Part shown: positions 1 to 9,708 of the stretch, piece by piece | Layout: every line of letters begins with the position of its first letter | Position numbering within the stretch: position 1 is the first letter of the stretch | Assembly: GCA_965214435.1 (NCBI GenBank) | Contig: OZ243960.1 | Location: 1,178,001-1,242,000 of the forward strand | Direction: 5' to 3' | Length of the DNA: 64,000 nucleotides | DNA from: Rubrobacter_A sp965214435 | Lineage (GTDB): Bacteria; Actinomycetota; Rubrobacteria; Rubrobacterales; Rubrobacteraceae | The notes under the pieces: model-generated | What the model was told of the DNA's origin: nothing | The model's database searches: none | The model's input: only the letters and a program-made list of their open reading frames with translations | Program-made: the position numbers and the translations under genes

Positions 1-39
1 TTAGAGCGGGATCTTACCCACTGGAACGCGGGCAGATAG
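1..39 (+). CDS. C-terminal end of an upstream gene (partial)
   Basis: Frame 1 is open from the window edge to a TAG at 37-39 and encodes only about a dozen residues. The next gene starts 31 bases later. Frame 3 is also open here, so even the frame is uncertain and no function can be given. Confidence 0.25.
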   Translation, partial: LERDLTHWNAGR

Positions 40-70
40 TCGTTGCTTCTAGTGGAGGACTCGACTCATC

Positions 71-1066
71 GTGCAGCGTAGCGTAAAAAGCGGGCAGGTG
101 CGGATCGAAAAGCCGATCATTATCCTCGGAGCGCCGAGGTCAGGTACTACCCTGCTGTTCTCTATCTTCTCCTCACACCCGGACCTGTGGTCTTTGTACG
201 GCGAAACCGAACCGCTCATACAGCGGTACTTCCACCCGGAGAAGTTCAACTGGAAACGGGGAGAGGAGCTTGTAGCCGGAGACGCCGCTGGCCGGCTGGC
301 CGAAACGCTTAAAGCGGATCTCTATAAAAAGGTGCTAAACCGCCAGCTATTCGCCAGAAATACTTACACCAAAGTCTATTCCGGGTATCACCTGGAGAAG
401 CTGTTTAGAAAGGTCAACCAAGTTTTTATATCCCCGGCTTTCAAGCCGGGGACGGTCAGGGTGGTGGAGAAGACGCCCAAGAACTGTCTCCGGGTGCCCT
501 TCTTGGAAGCTCTCTTTCCGGACGCTTTCTACGTATTTCTCTCCAGAGACCCTCGGACTAACATTAGCTCCCTTATAGAAGGCTGGAAGACCGCCGGCCG
601 GTACGAGACCCACCGGGTACCTGGCGGCATCGACATAGAAGGGTACAACGGGGATTACTGGAACTTTAACCTCTCCTCCGGCTGGCAAGACTATTCCAGG
701 GGCCGGCGTCTGGAAGAAGTCTGCGCCTGGCAGTACCGGGTGGCAAACCGGATGGCCCTCGACGCCCTAGATAACATACCGGAGAGTAGGCGGGTAAGCT
801 TAAAGTACGAAGATCTCATCTCACGTCCCGAGGAGATAATAGGTCATCTCTGCGCCCGTGTCGGGGTGAGTTACGCCGGGGGGCTGAAAAGCATGGCCGA
901 GACGATGCCCCCGGTAAACTCTTCTGGACGGCCGGACAAAGAGAAGTGGAGAAACCACGAAGCTGCGGTGGAGTCCGTTCTGGATTCCGTAAAGAGCATA
1001 TCCGAGAGGCTTAGGTACAGCGTTTCGGGGAGCGAGGGAGGAGTGTATGAGGTTTCAAGAGGCTAG
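71..1066 (+). CDS. Sulfotransferase family protein
   Basis: A 331-residue protein of the PAPS-dependent sulfotransferase superfamily. It would move a sulfuryl group from 3'-phosphoadenylyl sulfate to an acceptor, here probably a sugar or lipid-linked glycan given the neighbours. The 5'-phosphosulfate-binding loop GAPRSGTTLL is at residues 20-29. A 3'-phosphate-binding-like segment (FLSRDPRTNISS) lies near residues 155-167. The GTG start has a GGAGG-like site about 15 bases upstream. The 3' end overlaps the next gene by 20 bases, so the two are probably co-translated. No signal peptide is seen, so the enzyme is cytoplasmic. The family is secure; the acceptor is unknown. Confidence 0.85.
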   Translation: MQRSVKSGQVRIEKPIIILGAPRSGTTLLFSIFSSHPDLWSLYGETEPLIQRYFHPEKFNWKRGEELVAGDAAGRLAETLKADLYKKVLNRQLFARNTYTKVYSGYHLEKLFRKVNQVFISPAFKPGTVRVVEKTPKNCLRVPFLEALFPDAFYVFLSRDPRTNISSLIEGWKTAGRYETHRVPGGIDIEGYNGDYWNFNLSSGWQDYSRGRRLEEVCAWQYRVANRMALDALDNIPESRRVSLKYEDLISRPEEIIGHLCARVGVSYAGGLKSMAETMPPVNSSGRPDKEKWRNHEAAVESVLDSVKSISERLRYSVSGSEGGVYEVSRG

Positions 1067-2093
1067 CGGTGAACTTCGCGCTCGTCCCCGGCCGGAGTGT
1101 TACCTGTGCGGTGCGCGGGGACACCGTTTGTACGAAGGGCTGGGGGACCGGCTCTTCGGGGTTCCCGGATTGTGGCACTTAAAGAAATGTCCGGGGCCGG
1201 GCTGCGGGCTGGTGTGGCTCGATCCGATGCCCCTGGAAGAAGATATCGGTAAAGCTTACAAGACCTATTACACCCACCAGGGCAAGCCCGTCCCGCCGGA
1301 CACCTGGCTCCGGCGTATATACCCGCACATACAAACTGCCTACCTGGCCCGCCGGTACGGTTACGGCGAAAAGACGGGTCTCCAAAACTGGTTATTGGGC
1401 CTCCTGCTCTACCTGCACCCTGGACGGCGGGCGGACACGGATTTCAGTGTTATGTACCTGCCCGCCCGGTCCGGCGGTCGGCTGTTGGAGGTCGGGTGCG
1501 GTAGCGGCCAGATGCTCCGGCTGATGCAAGACCTCGGTTGGGAGGTCGAGGGGGTGGACTTCGACCCCGCAGCCGTCGACAACGCTAGGGGCAGAGGGCT
1601 GGACGTGAAGCTCGGTACCCTGGAAGACCAGAGCTACCCGGACGACCACTTCGACGCCGTAACCATGAGCCATCTGGTAGAACACGTACACGAACCCCTG
1701 CAACTCTTCCGGGAGAGCTACCGGATCCTCAAACCCGGCGGTCGTCTGGTAGCCGTAACCCCGAATAACGAGAGCCTGGGACACAAGATATTCGGGCGCG
1801 ACTGGAGGGGCCTCGAACCTCCCCGGCACCTGCACGTCTTTAACCTGGCTTCGCTGCGGCGGCTCGCGAGCCGGGCGGGTTTTCAAAGGTTCCGGGCGTC
1901 GAGTACGATCCGGGACGCGAACGGAATGCTCATAGCCAGTCGGTACCTCAAGAAAACGGACGCCTACCAGATGGGTAGCCCGAAGCCGCTTTCCGTACAC
2001 GCGTGGGCGAGGAGTTTACAGTTCCTGGAATGGGCGCTGTTGAAACTAAAGTCCGGGATCGGAGAGGAGATGGCTCTGGTGGCGGAGAAGTAA
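1047..2093 (+). CDS. Class I SAM-dependent methyltransferase with N-terminal cysteine cluster
   Basis: A 348-residue methyltransferase. The SAM-binding glycine motif (LLEVGCGSGQ) is near residues 146-155 and the HLVEHV segment typical of methyltransferase domain 12/11 is near 209. The N-terminal 60 residues carry paired cysteines (CYLCGARG, then CPGPGCG) that probably bind zinc, an arrangement common in polysaccharide-locus methyltransferases. It overlaps the sulfotransferase gene by 20 bases. The likely role is O- or C-methylation of a sugar nucleotide or glycan in surface polysaccharide assembly. The methyltransferase assignment is firm; the substrate is inferred from context only. Confidence 0.85.
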   Translation: MRFQEASGELRARPRPECYLCGARGHRLYEGLGDRLFGVPGLWHLKKCPGPGCGLVWLDPMPLEEDIGKAYKTYYTHQGKPVPPDTWLRRIYPHIQTAYLARRYGYGEKTGLQNWLLGLLLYLHPGRRADTDFSVMYLPARSGGRLLEVGCGSGQMLRLMQDLGWEVEGVDFDPAAVDNARGRGLDVKLGTLEDQSYPDDHFDAVTMSHLVEHVHEPLQLFRESYRILKPGGRLVAVTPNNESLGHKIFGRDWRGLEPPRHLHVFNLASLRRLASRAGFQRFRASSTIRDANGMLIASRYLKKTDAYQMGSPKPLSVHAWARSLQFLEWALLKLKSGIGEEMALVAEK

Positions 2094-2144
2094 TTTGACG
2101 ACGCGGTATCCGAAACCCCGGACCCGGAAAATTAGCCGTTAGCC

Positions 2145-3137
2145 GTGAGTAAAAGAAGCCTCTCGGTCGCCCTGTGTACCTACAACGGCGCCCGCCACCT
2201 TCAAGAACAGTTGGAGAGCATCACCCTCCAGACCCGGTTACCGGACGAGCTCGTGGCGTGCGACGACGGCTCCTCTGACACCACCCTGGAGATCCTGCAC
2301 GGTTTCGCCGGAGACGCCCCGTTCGAGGTGCGGGTCTACTCCAACCCGCGCAACCTCGGGGTGGCTAAGAACTTCGAGAAGGCGCTCGGGCTCTGCCGCG
2401 GGGACTCCGTGGCCCTGAGCGATCAGGACGACGTCTGGCTGCCACGAAAACTGGAGCTTCTGGAAGCCGCGCTCGGGGAGGATCCGGACGCGGGGTTCGC
2501 GTTCTGTGACGCGGAGGTGGTAGACGGGGACCTGCGGCCGCTCGGCTATTCATTGTGGGAGTCGGTCGGTTTCGGCGGGAGGCTAGGCGACGAGGATGCT
2601 TTCTCTCTTCTATTGCGGAGGAACTTCGTGACTGGGGCGTGCATGATGCTGAGAGGGGACCTTCTGCCGTTCGTATTACCCATCGACGGGGCCTGGATCC
2701 ACGACTACTGGGCGGCGATAGTCCTCGGAGCCCTGGACTATAGAGTCGCGGTTGTGGAAGATACGCTGGTGAGCTACCGGCAGCACACCGCCCAGCAGAT
2801 AGGTACGCGGAAGGGGGACCGGGTAAAAAGAATCCGCCGGGGGATACATCGCTGGGGTTGGGTGGTCGAGCGGGATAAGCAAAGGACGTTGGCACTGGAG
2901 AAGCGGCTGCTGGCCCTTAAAGTTGCCGAAGAAAGGCTCTGTCTCGTGTCGGAGAAAAGACGTTACCTGGAAAAAAGGGCCGGGATACACAGCCGGTCAC
3001 GGCCGGGGCGTCTGGCGCCGGTCGCCGGGTTACTGCTCGACGGGGCCTACGGGCGGTACGCGGGCCACTGGAGTGATCCGCTGAAAGACCTGATCGCCGC
3101 GAGGCCCGACCGATCCGCCGGTAGAGACGGCGTATGA
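2145..3137 (+). CDS. Family 2 glycosyltransferase
   Basis: A 330-residue GT-A fold glycosyltransferase of GT2 type. The N terminus has the family pattern SVALCTYNGARHLQEQL followed by CDDGS. A DQDD metal/nucleotide motif (LSDQDDVW) is near residues 92-99, a form common among rhamnosyltransferase-like enzymes. It would transfer a sugar from an NDP- or dNDP-sugar to a growing lipid-linked oligosaccharide on the inner membrane face. The gene starts at GTG 2145 and overlaps the following membrane protein gene by four bases (ATGA), indicating coupling. Donor and acceptor cannot be told from sequence. Confidence 0.88.
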   Translation: MSKRSLSVALCTYNGARHLQEQLESITLQTRLPDELVACDDGSSDTTLEILHGFAGDAPFEVRVYSNPRNLGVAKNFEKALGLCRGDSVALSDQDDVWLPRKLELLEAALGEDPDAGFAFCDAEVVDGDLRPLGYSLWESVGFGGRLGDEDAFSLLLRRNFVTGACMMLRGDLLPFVLPIDGAWIHDYWAAIVLGALDYRVAVVEDTLVSYRQHTAQQIGTRKGDRVKRIRRGIHRWGWVVERDKQRTLALEKRLLALKVAEERLCLVSEKRRYLEKRAGIHSRSRPGRLAPVAGLLLDGAYGRYAGHWSDPLKDLIAARPDRSAGRDGV

Positions 3138-4732
3138 TCCTCCGCGGCAAAAACTCCGGGCCGGGGAGTATATACAAAGGGGTCGCCGCGGGACTGGCCC
3201 TGAGCATACTCGACGTCGCGGCCATCTTTCTGGCGCCGGCGAGCGTCGCCTTTCCGCTGGTCGCGTTCCTGCTGCTGCCGCTCATCGTCGGGTACTCTAT
3301 CGCCCGCGGAGACCTTCTGGACCGGGCGCTATTCGCCGTCACCCTGACGCTCACCCTGGAACTTCTCTTCGGGGGCGCGGGGAACTGGGCCACGGTTCTG
3401 GGCGTGCCGATCCGGTATGTACTCCTGCTCTTCGGGTTACTCGCCGGTGGTTTGTACTTGCTCCGGCGGCGAGACTTCGACGTTCTTCGGCCGGAGGCTC
3501 TGGTGGTGCTCCTCTTCGGGTTCGTGCTGCCGGTATTCTGGATCTTCTACTCGGTTGCGAGAGGCAACAGCCCCGGAGCGGCGTTCGGCGAGGTGGGTTT
3601 CCTGCTGACGCTCCTGGTCTATCTGCCGTTCTTCGGCGTTTTCCGGTGGCAGGCCGGGCTTTTCGTGGGAGCGCTGTTCGGCGGATTCTTCGTTCTGTGC
3701 GCCGCGCTCTTGCCCGCGCCGCTCGCGGCCGATGCCTACCTGGAGTGGTTTTCGGGTAATGTCAGCGCCTTCCCGAACGGCTTCCCCCGGGTAAGTCTGG
3801 CGGCGAAGATCTTCCTGCCGGTCGGTATGGTGTGGGGGCTCTTGTACTTCGCCGACCCCGCGGGCTCGCGGCTCTACAAGACCGTGGGTTTGTCGCTGCT
3901 CACCGTAGCCACCGTCGCCCTCGCGCTCACCTACTCGCGGGGACTCCTGGCGGCAGTGGTTCTAGTGCTGGTGGTCACCTTGGTAGCCGGCAGCTTCATC
4001 CCCAGTACCCGGACCCTCCGGTGGCGGTCGCTCGGGGCGGCGGCGCTTATGGTGCCGGTGATCCTCACTATTATGATCTCCCTCTCGCCCCAGGGATTTG
4101 GCCGGTTCCTTAACGTGCCGCAGGAGATAATCTCCCTCGCAAACTCCGGAGCAGAGGACGACGAGGCTCCCGGCAACGCGTCCCCAGAGCAGCCACAAGG
4201 CACACCACAGGGAGAAGAGCGGGCCGCAGAGAACCCGGGTGCCGGCAACGGAGAACCCGAGCGCCCGGTATCCAACGCGAGCCGGATACGCAGCGAGCAG
4301 GCCGGGGTTCTGCTCGACGAGTGGCAGAAGTATCCCCTTTTCGGCAAGGGGATGAGCTCCCTGCCGGAAGACTACACCCGGGGTACGGACGACCCGGCTC
4401 TTTTTGAGCTGGAGTACCACACCCTGCTCTACAAGGTGGGCGTCGTAGGACTGGCGGTCTTCCTGCTCTTGCCGCTGTTTCTGGCCGTCCGGTACGTAGT
4501 CTTGCTGAGGCGGAGGAGCGAGCTTCTCTACACGCCCGAGGGCAAGTTCGCTGCCGCGATCCTGGCGACCGTGCTAGTGATCCTGATAGCCGGAGCCGCG
4601 AACCCCCTGCTGACCTCCGCGTACTTCGGGTTCCTGGTGGCGCTCTACCTAGCCTCCGAGGCCCGGCTGCGTCCGCCGGAGAACCCGGTGGATGACCCGC
4701 CGGAACTTTCGGAGGACCGCGGCGTTGTCTGA
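3134..4732 (+). CDS. O-antigen polymerase/ligase-like membrane protein (Wzy/WaaL type)
   Basis: A 532-residue polytopic membrane protein with roughly a dozen hydrophobic segments. Between residues about 335 and 385 there is a long, acidic, Pro/Glu/Gly-rich extracytoplasmic loop, then a soluble stretch with ASRIRSEQAGVLLDEW and YPLFGKG, as seen in the Wzy_C ligase/polymerase family. It would polymerise or ligate lipid-linked polysaccharide units outside the membrane. It is coupled to the preceding glycosyltransferase by an ATGA overlap. The start of the next gene lies within its last codons. The family is confident; ligase versus polymerase cannot be separated. Confidence 0.82.
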   Translation: MILRGKNSGPGSIYKGVAAGLALSILDVAAIFLAPASVAFPLVAFLLLPLIVGYSIARGDLLDRALFAVTLTLTLELLFGGAGNWATVLGVPIRYVLLLFGLLAGGLYLLRRRDFDVLRPEALVVLLFGFVLPVFWIFYSVARGNSPGAAFGEVGFLLTLLVYLPFFGVFRWQAGLFVGALFGGFFVLCAALLPAPLAADAYLEWFSGNVSAFPNGFPRVSLAAKIFLPVGMVWGLLYFADPAGSRLYKTVGLSLLTVATVALALTYSRGLLAAVVLVLVVTLVAGSFIPSTRTLRWRSLGAAALMVPVILTIMISLSPQGFGRFLNVPQEIISLANSGAEDDEAPGNASPEQPQGTPQGEERAAENPGAGNGEPERPVSNASRIRSEQAGVLLDEWQKYPLFGKGMSSLPEDYTRGTDDPALFELEYHTLLYKVGVVGLAVFLLLPLFLAVRYVVLLRRRSELLYTPEGKFAAAILATVLVILIAGAANPLLTSAYFGFLVALYLASEARLRPPENPVDDPPELSEDRGVV

Positions 4733-5591
4733 GGTCCTCGTGACTTGCGTCAACTACCACAACGAGCGGGAGACCGAAGCTTTCGTCGCAAAACTCCGGG
4801 AACAGTGGATCCCGGGTACCCTCAGCACCGTCGTGGTCAACTGTAACGAAGCGGGAGACCCGGACCTCTCTTTCATAGCCGGCGTCCCCGGCGTAGGGGT
4901 TGCTAGCCCGGGGCGTAACCTCGGGTATTTCGGGGGAGCGGCCTATGGCCTGCGGCGTTACCTGGAAGATAACCCCCTGCCGGATTGGGTCGTGATATCC
5001 AACACCGACATAGCGTTTCCCGACCGGGACTTTTTCGGCCGGCTCTCTAAACTCTACCCGGAGGGTGCCGGGGTGGTCGCACCCTCTATCCACTCGAACC
5101 TCTCCGGCCGGGACCAGAACCCATACATGGCCCGGCGCCCGCCCGCGGCGCGGATGCACTTCTACAAGTGGATCTTCCGCTTCTACCCCGTCTACACCGC
5201 GTACCACGCGCTGTCCCTGGCCCGGGGAAAGCTTCTCAGCGTAATTCCTGGCGGCACCTCCGGCAACGCTCCGGGAGACGCCGGGGCCGCCGGAGGACCG
5301 CGGAGTTCTCCCCGGAGTATCTACGCCCCGCACGGGTCTTTCGTCCTGTTCCACCGCCGGTACTTCGAGGCCGGAGGGAACCTGGATCATGGCGCATTCC
5401 TCTTCGGTGAAGAGGTCTTTGTCGCGGAGACCGCGCGGCGTATCGGACTCCCCGTGGAGTACGACCCGCGGCTCTCGGTCGAGCACCGCGAGCACGCGAC
5501 GACCGGGTTGTTTAAAAACCGCAAGGTCGCCCGGTTCCAGTGGGAGGCCAGCGCCTACTGTGCCGAGGAGTTCTTTAGCAGCGGCCGGTAG
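4725..5591 (+). CDS. Family 2 glycosyltransferase
   Basis: About 288 residues, a GT2 enzyme resembling rhamnosyltransferases. It has an N-terminal strand (VLVTCVNYHNE), a GRNLGYFGGAAYGL segment and a D-x-D-like motif (ISNTDIAF). I place the start at TTG 4725 because a GGAGGA site at 4711-4716 lies eight bases upstream. The ATG at 4692 would add 11 residues and overlap the upstream gene by 41 bases. It shares the operon with the polymerase-like gene. A Gly/Ala/Pro-rich linker occurs near residues 182-205. It probably extends the repeat unit; the sugar is unknown. Confidence 0.82.
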   Translation: MSEVLVTCVNYHNERETEAFVAKLREQWIPGTLSTVVVNCNEAGDPDLSFIAGVPGVGVASPGRNLGYFGGAAYGLRRYLEDNPLPDWVVISNTDIAFPDRDFFGRLSKLYPEGAGVVAPSIHSNLSGRDQNPYMARRPPAARMHFYKWIFRFYPVYTAYHALSLARGKLLSVIPGGTSGNAPGDAGAAGGPRSSPRSIYAPHGSFVLFHRRYFEAGGNLDHGAFLFGEEVFVAETARRIGLPVEYDPRLSVEHREHATTGLFKNRKVARFQWEASAYCAEEFFSSGR

Positions 5592-5674
5592 GCCGGCTTG
5601 CAACACCCGGATTAAAGTAATTTTCCATTCTGGTCGAAAACTAGGTTACGTACCAAAAACAAGAGGACGTAACC

Positions 5675-7588
<1,914 letters not shown>

Positions 7589-7679
7589 GGAAGAGGGGGT
7601 GACGGTGTATCGAGCAAAAAGAGGAGAGGAAGTTTATTGGTAGGTGGGTTCGATGTCTGGAGGAGTGGTGTATACGAGG

Positions 7680-7708
7680 TTGTTTCAAGTTGATAGTCAC
7701 TAAAGAAT
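7680..7708 (+). promoter_or_regulatory. Candidate promoter for the amidase gene
   Basis: TTGTTT (7680-7685) and AAGAAT (7703-7708) are separated by 17 bases. They precede a strong AGGAGGGGG ribosome site and the TTG start at 7731. The -10 element is only a four-of-six match. Confidence 0.4.
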
Positions 7709-7730
7709 AAGTTTCCAGGAGGGGGACGAA

Positions 7731-9527
7731 TTGCGGTTCAGGTCGATAGGGTTTCTGTGTCTGGCTCTGCTAGTAGGCTTGGTTGGGGGCGTGGGATCCG
7801 CTAAAGCTCAAACGGAAGATAGGCCGGAGACTCTAAACAAGGAGTTCGAGGCGGCTGCGGAGGAGTACAGGGTTCCGGAAGAGTTGCTTTCCGCCATGGG
7901 TTATGCGAACACCCGGTTGGAGATGCCGCCGCCCGAGGCTAGCGACTACGAGAAAGGCGAGGTGGAGGGCCGCGGCAACTACGGAATAATGGGTTTGGTA
8001 AAGAACCCGTCTACCAACACTCTAGGTAAAGCTTCGGAGCTTACCGGGATACCAGAGGAGTCGCTAAAGACCGACCGGGAGGCCAACATCCGGGGCGGGG
8101 CGGCGCTCCTGGCGGAAATACAGGGCTCTGAAAAGCCGGAAGATCTCAACGGCTGGTACAAAGCGGTAGCGGAGTACGGCGACGGCCCGCTCTACGCGAA
8201 TCAGGTCTTCGAGGCGCTTCAAAAAGGGTTTTCGGTCGAGGTTTCGACCGGTGAGCGCGTGACCCTTGTCCCCCAGCCCCGAGCGGAGCCACAGGAGCTT
8301 TCGACGCCCCAGGCCAGCGCCGACTACCAGAGGGCTAACTTCTACGGGGCCAACTCGAACAATTACTCGGCGGCGAACCGCCCGATCTCCCAACCGATCA
8401 ACAAGATCGTCATCCACGTCACTCAAGGGTCGTTCTCCAGCGCCATTAACTGGTTCAAGGACCCCCGCGCCGGTGTCTCCGCCCACTACACCGTACGCTC
8501 CAGAGACGGGTTTGTAGCCCAGTCGCTCCGGGAGAAAGATATCGGCTACCACGCCGGAAACTGGAACTACAACCAGACGAGCATCGGCATCGAGCACGAG
8601 GGCTACGTCTCTAACCCCGCCTGGTACACCGACGCGATGTACCGCTCGTCCGCCAGGCTCTCGGCGTACCTGGCAAAGAAGTACAACATCCCGATCGACC
8701 GGCGGCACATCGTCGGACACTCCGAAGTCCCGAGGGCTACCCACACCGACCCCGGTCGCTACTGGGACTGGAACAAGTACATGAGGTACGTAAGGCAGTA
8801 CGCCGGGAGCGGCTCCGGCACGGGTGGCACGCCCAGACCGAAGCCTGTCATCGGTACGACCAAGCAGCTCACCTACTCCGGTGGAACGTGGTACCTGAAG
8901 AACAGTCTCTCCGGCGGCAAGGCCAACACCGTCTTCCGCTATGGCCGCAGCGGTGACCGTCCGCTAATGGGCGACTGGAACGGCGACGGCACGAAGACCC
9001 CCGGTCTCTACCGTAACGGTACCTTCTACCTAAAGAACTCCAACAAGGGCGGCAAGGCAGACCGGGTCTTCTCCTACGGCCGCCGGGGTGACCGGCCGGT
9101 AGTCGGCGACTGGAACGGCGATGGCCGGGACACCGTCGGGATCCGCCGGGGTGATCAGTGGATGCTGCGCAACGCCAACAGTGGCGGTAAGGCGAGCCTC
9201 AAGTTTAACTACGGCAAGGCGAGCGACCGGCCGGTGGTCGGCGACTGGAACGGGGACCGCCGGGATACGGTAGGAGCCCGCCGGGGTGACAGATGGATGC
9301 TGCGCAACGCCAACAGCGGTGGCCGGGCGAACGTCGTCTTCAACTACGGCCGCGGCGGCGACAAGCCCGTGGTCGGTGACTGGAACAACGACCGCAGGGA
9401 TACCGTGGGGGTAGTGCGGGGTAACCGGTGGCTGCTGCGCAACTCGAACAGCGGCGGCAAGGCGAACGTCAAGTTTATCTACGGCGGCGCGAACCACACG
9501 CCTCTTGTCTGGAAGTACCGGAGGTAG
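7731..9527 (+). CDS. Secreted N-acetylmuramoyl-L-alanine amidase (Amidase_2) with C-terminal repeats
   Basis: A 598-residue exported peptidoglycan hydrolase that would cut the bond between MurNAc and L-Ala of the stem peptide. A signal peptide spans residues 1-26 (Ala-Lys-Ala before Gln). Residues about 30-180 form a lysozyme-like helical domain (NYGIMGL, then NIRGGAALLAEIQG). The Amidase_2 domain spans about 215-355, with zinc-ligand candidates in VIHVTQG (His about 228), AHYTV and HTDPG (about 338). Five repeats with GDWNGDG/YLKN patterns end the protein. They match those of the flanking subtilase and SpoIID proteins but are clearly more diverged in DNA. The TTG start follows AGGAGGGGG. The following hairpin probably ends the transcript. 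Confidence 0.92.
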   Translation: MRFRSIGFLCLALLVGLVGGVGSAKAQTEDRPETLNKEFEAAAEEYRVPEELLSAMGYANTRLEMPPPEASDYEKGEVEGRGNYGIMGLVKNPSTNTLGKASELTGIPEESLKTDREANIRGGAALLAEIQGSEKPEDLNGWYKAVAEYGDGPLYANQVFEALQKGFSVEVSTGERVTLVPQPRAEPQELSTPQASADYQRANFYGANSNNYSAANRPISQPINKIVIHVTQGSFSSAINWFKDPRAGVSAHYTVRSRDGFVAQSLREKDIGYHAGNWNYNQTSIGIEHEGYVSNPAWYTDAMYRSSARLSAYLAKKYNIPIDRRHIVGHSEVPRATHTDPGRYWDWNKYMRYVRQYAGSGSGTGGTPRPKPVIGTTKQLTYSGGTWYLKNSLSGGKANTVFRYGRSGDRPLMGDWNGDGTKTPGLYRNGTFYLKNSNKGGKADRVFSYGRRGDRPVVGDWNGDGRDTVGIRRGDQWMLRNANSGGKASLKFNYGKASDRPVVGDWNGDRRDTVGARRGDRWMLRNANSGGRANVVFNYGRGGDKPVVGDWNNDRRDTVGVVRGNRWLLRNSNSGGKANVKFIYGGANHTPLVWKYRR

Positions 9528-9533
9528 ATTCCG

Positions 9534-9569
9534 GAGGCGCGGCCGGTCTGGTTTGGCCGGCCGCGCCTC
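9534..9569 (+). terminator. 13-bp perfect hairpin after the amidase gene
   Basis: The arms 9534-9546 and 9557-9569 (GAGGCGCGGCCGG and its complement) form a perfect stem with a 10-base loop starting seven bases after the stop codon. There is no T-run, so this is a GC-rich, tract-less terminator or a 3'-end stabiliser. Confidence 0.6.
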
Positions 9570-9708
9570 GTTGCGGATCTAGAGAGCGGCACTTGCACGG
9601 TGATCCCAGGTTTCCATTTACCGGTGCCCGCCGATAACGGTGGATGGCTAGATTTCTACGCCGGTTCGGTACACGAGCGCCGGGAAAATTCTCAGAAAGC
9701 AGGAGCGG

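Noticed and set aside
4110..5606. A 498-codon open frame on the minus strand
   Set aside because: It is antisense to the Wzy-like and GT2 genes, which have clear families and codon bias; long antisense frames are expected in GC-rich DNA.
7621..7680. A T-arm-like GGTGGGTTCGATGTC segment suggesting a tRNA
   Set aside because: No acceptor, D or anticodon arms can be built around it.
9571..9708. Possible c-di-AMP (ydaO-type) riboswitch before the SpoIID gene
   Set aside because: Such switches precede wall hydrolases in actinobacteria, but the conserved blocks could not be found by eye.
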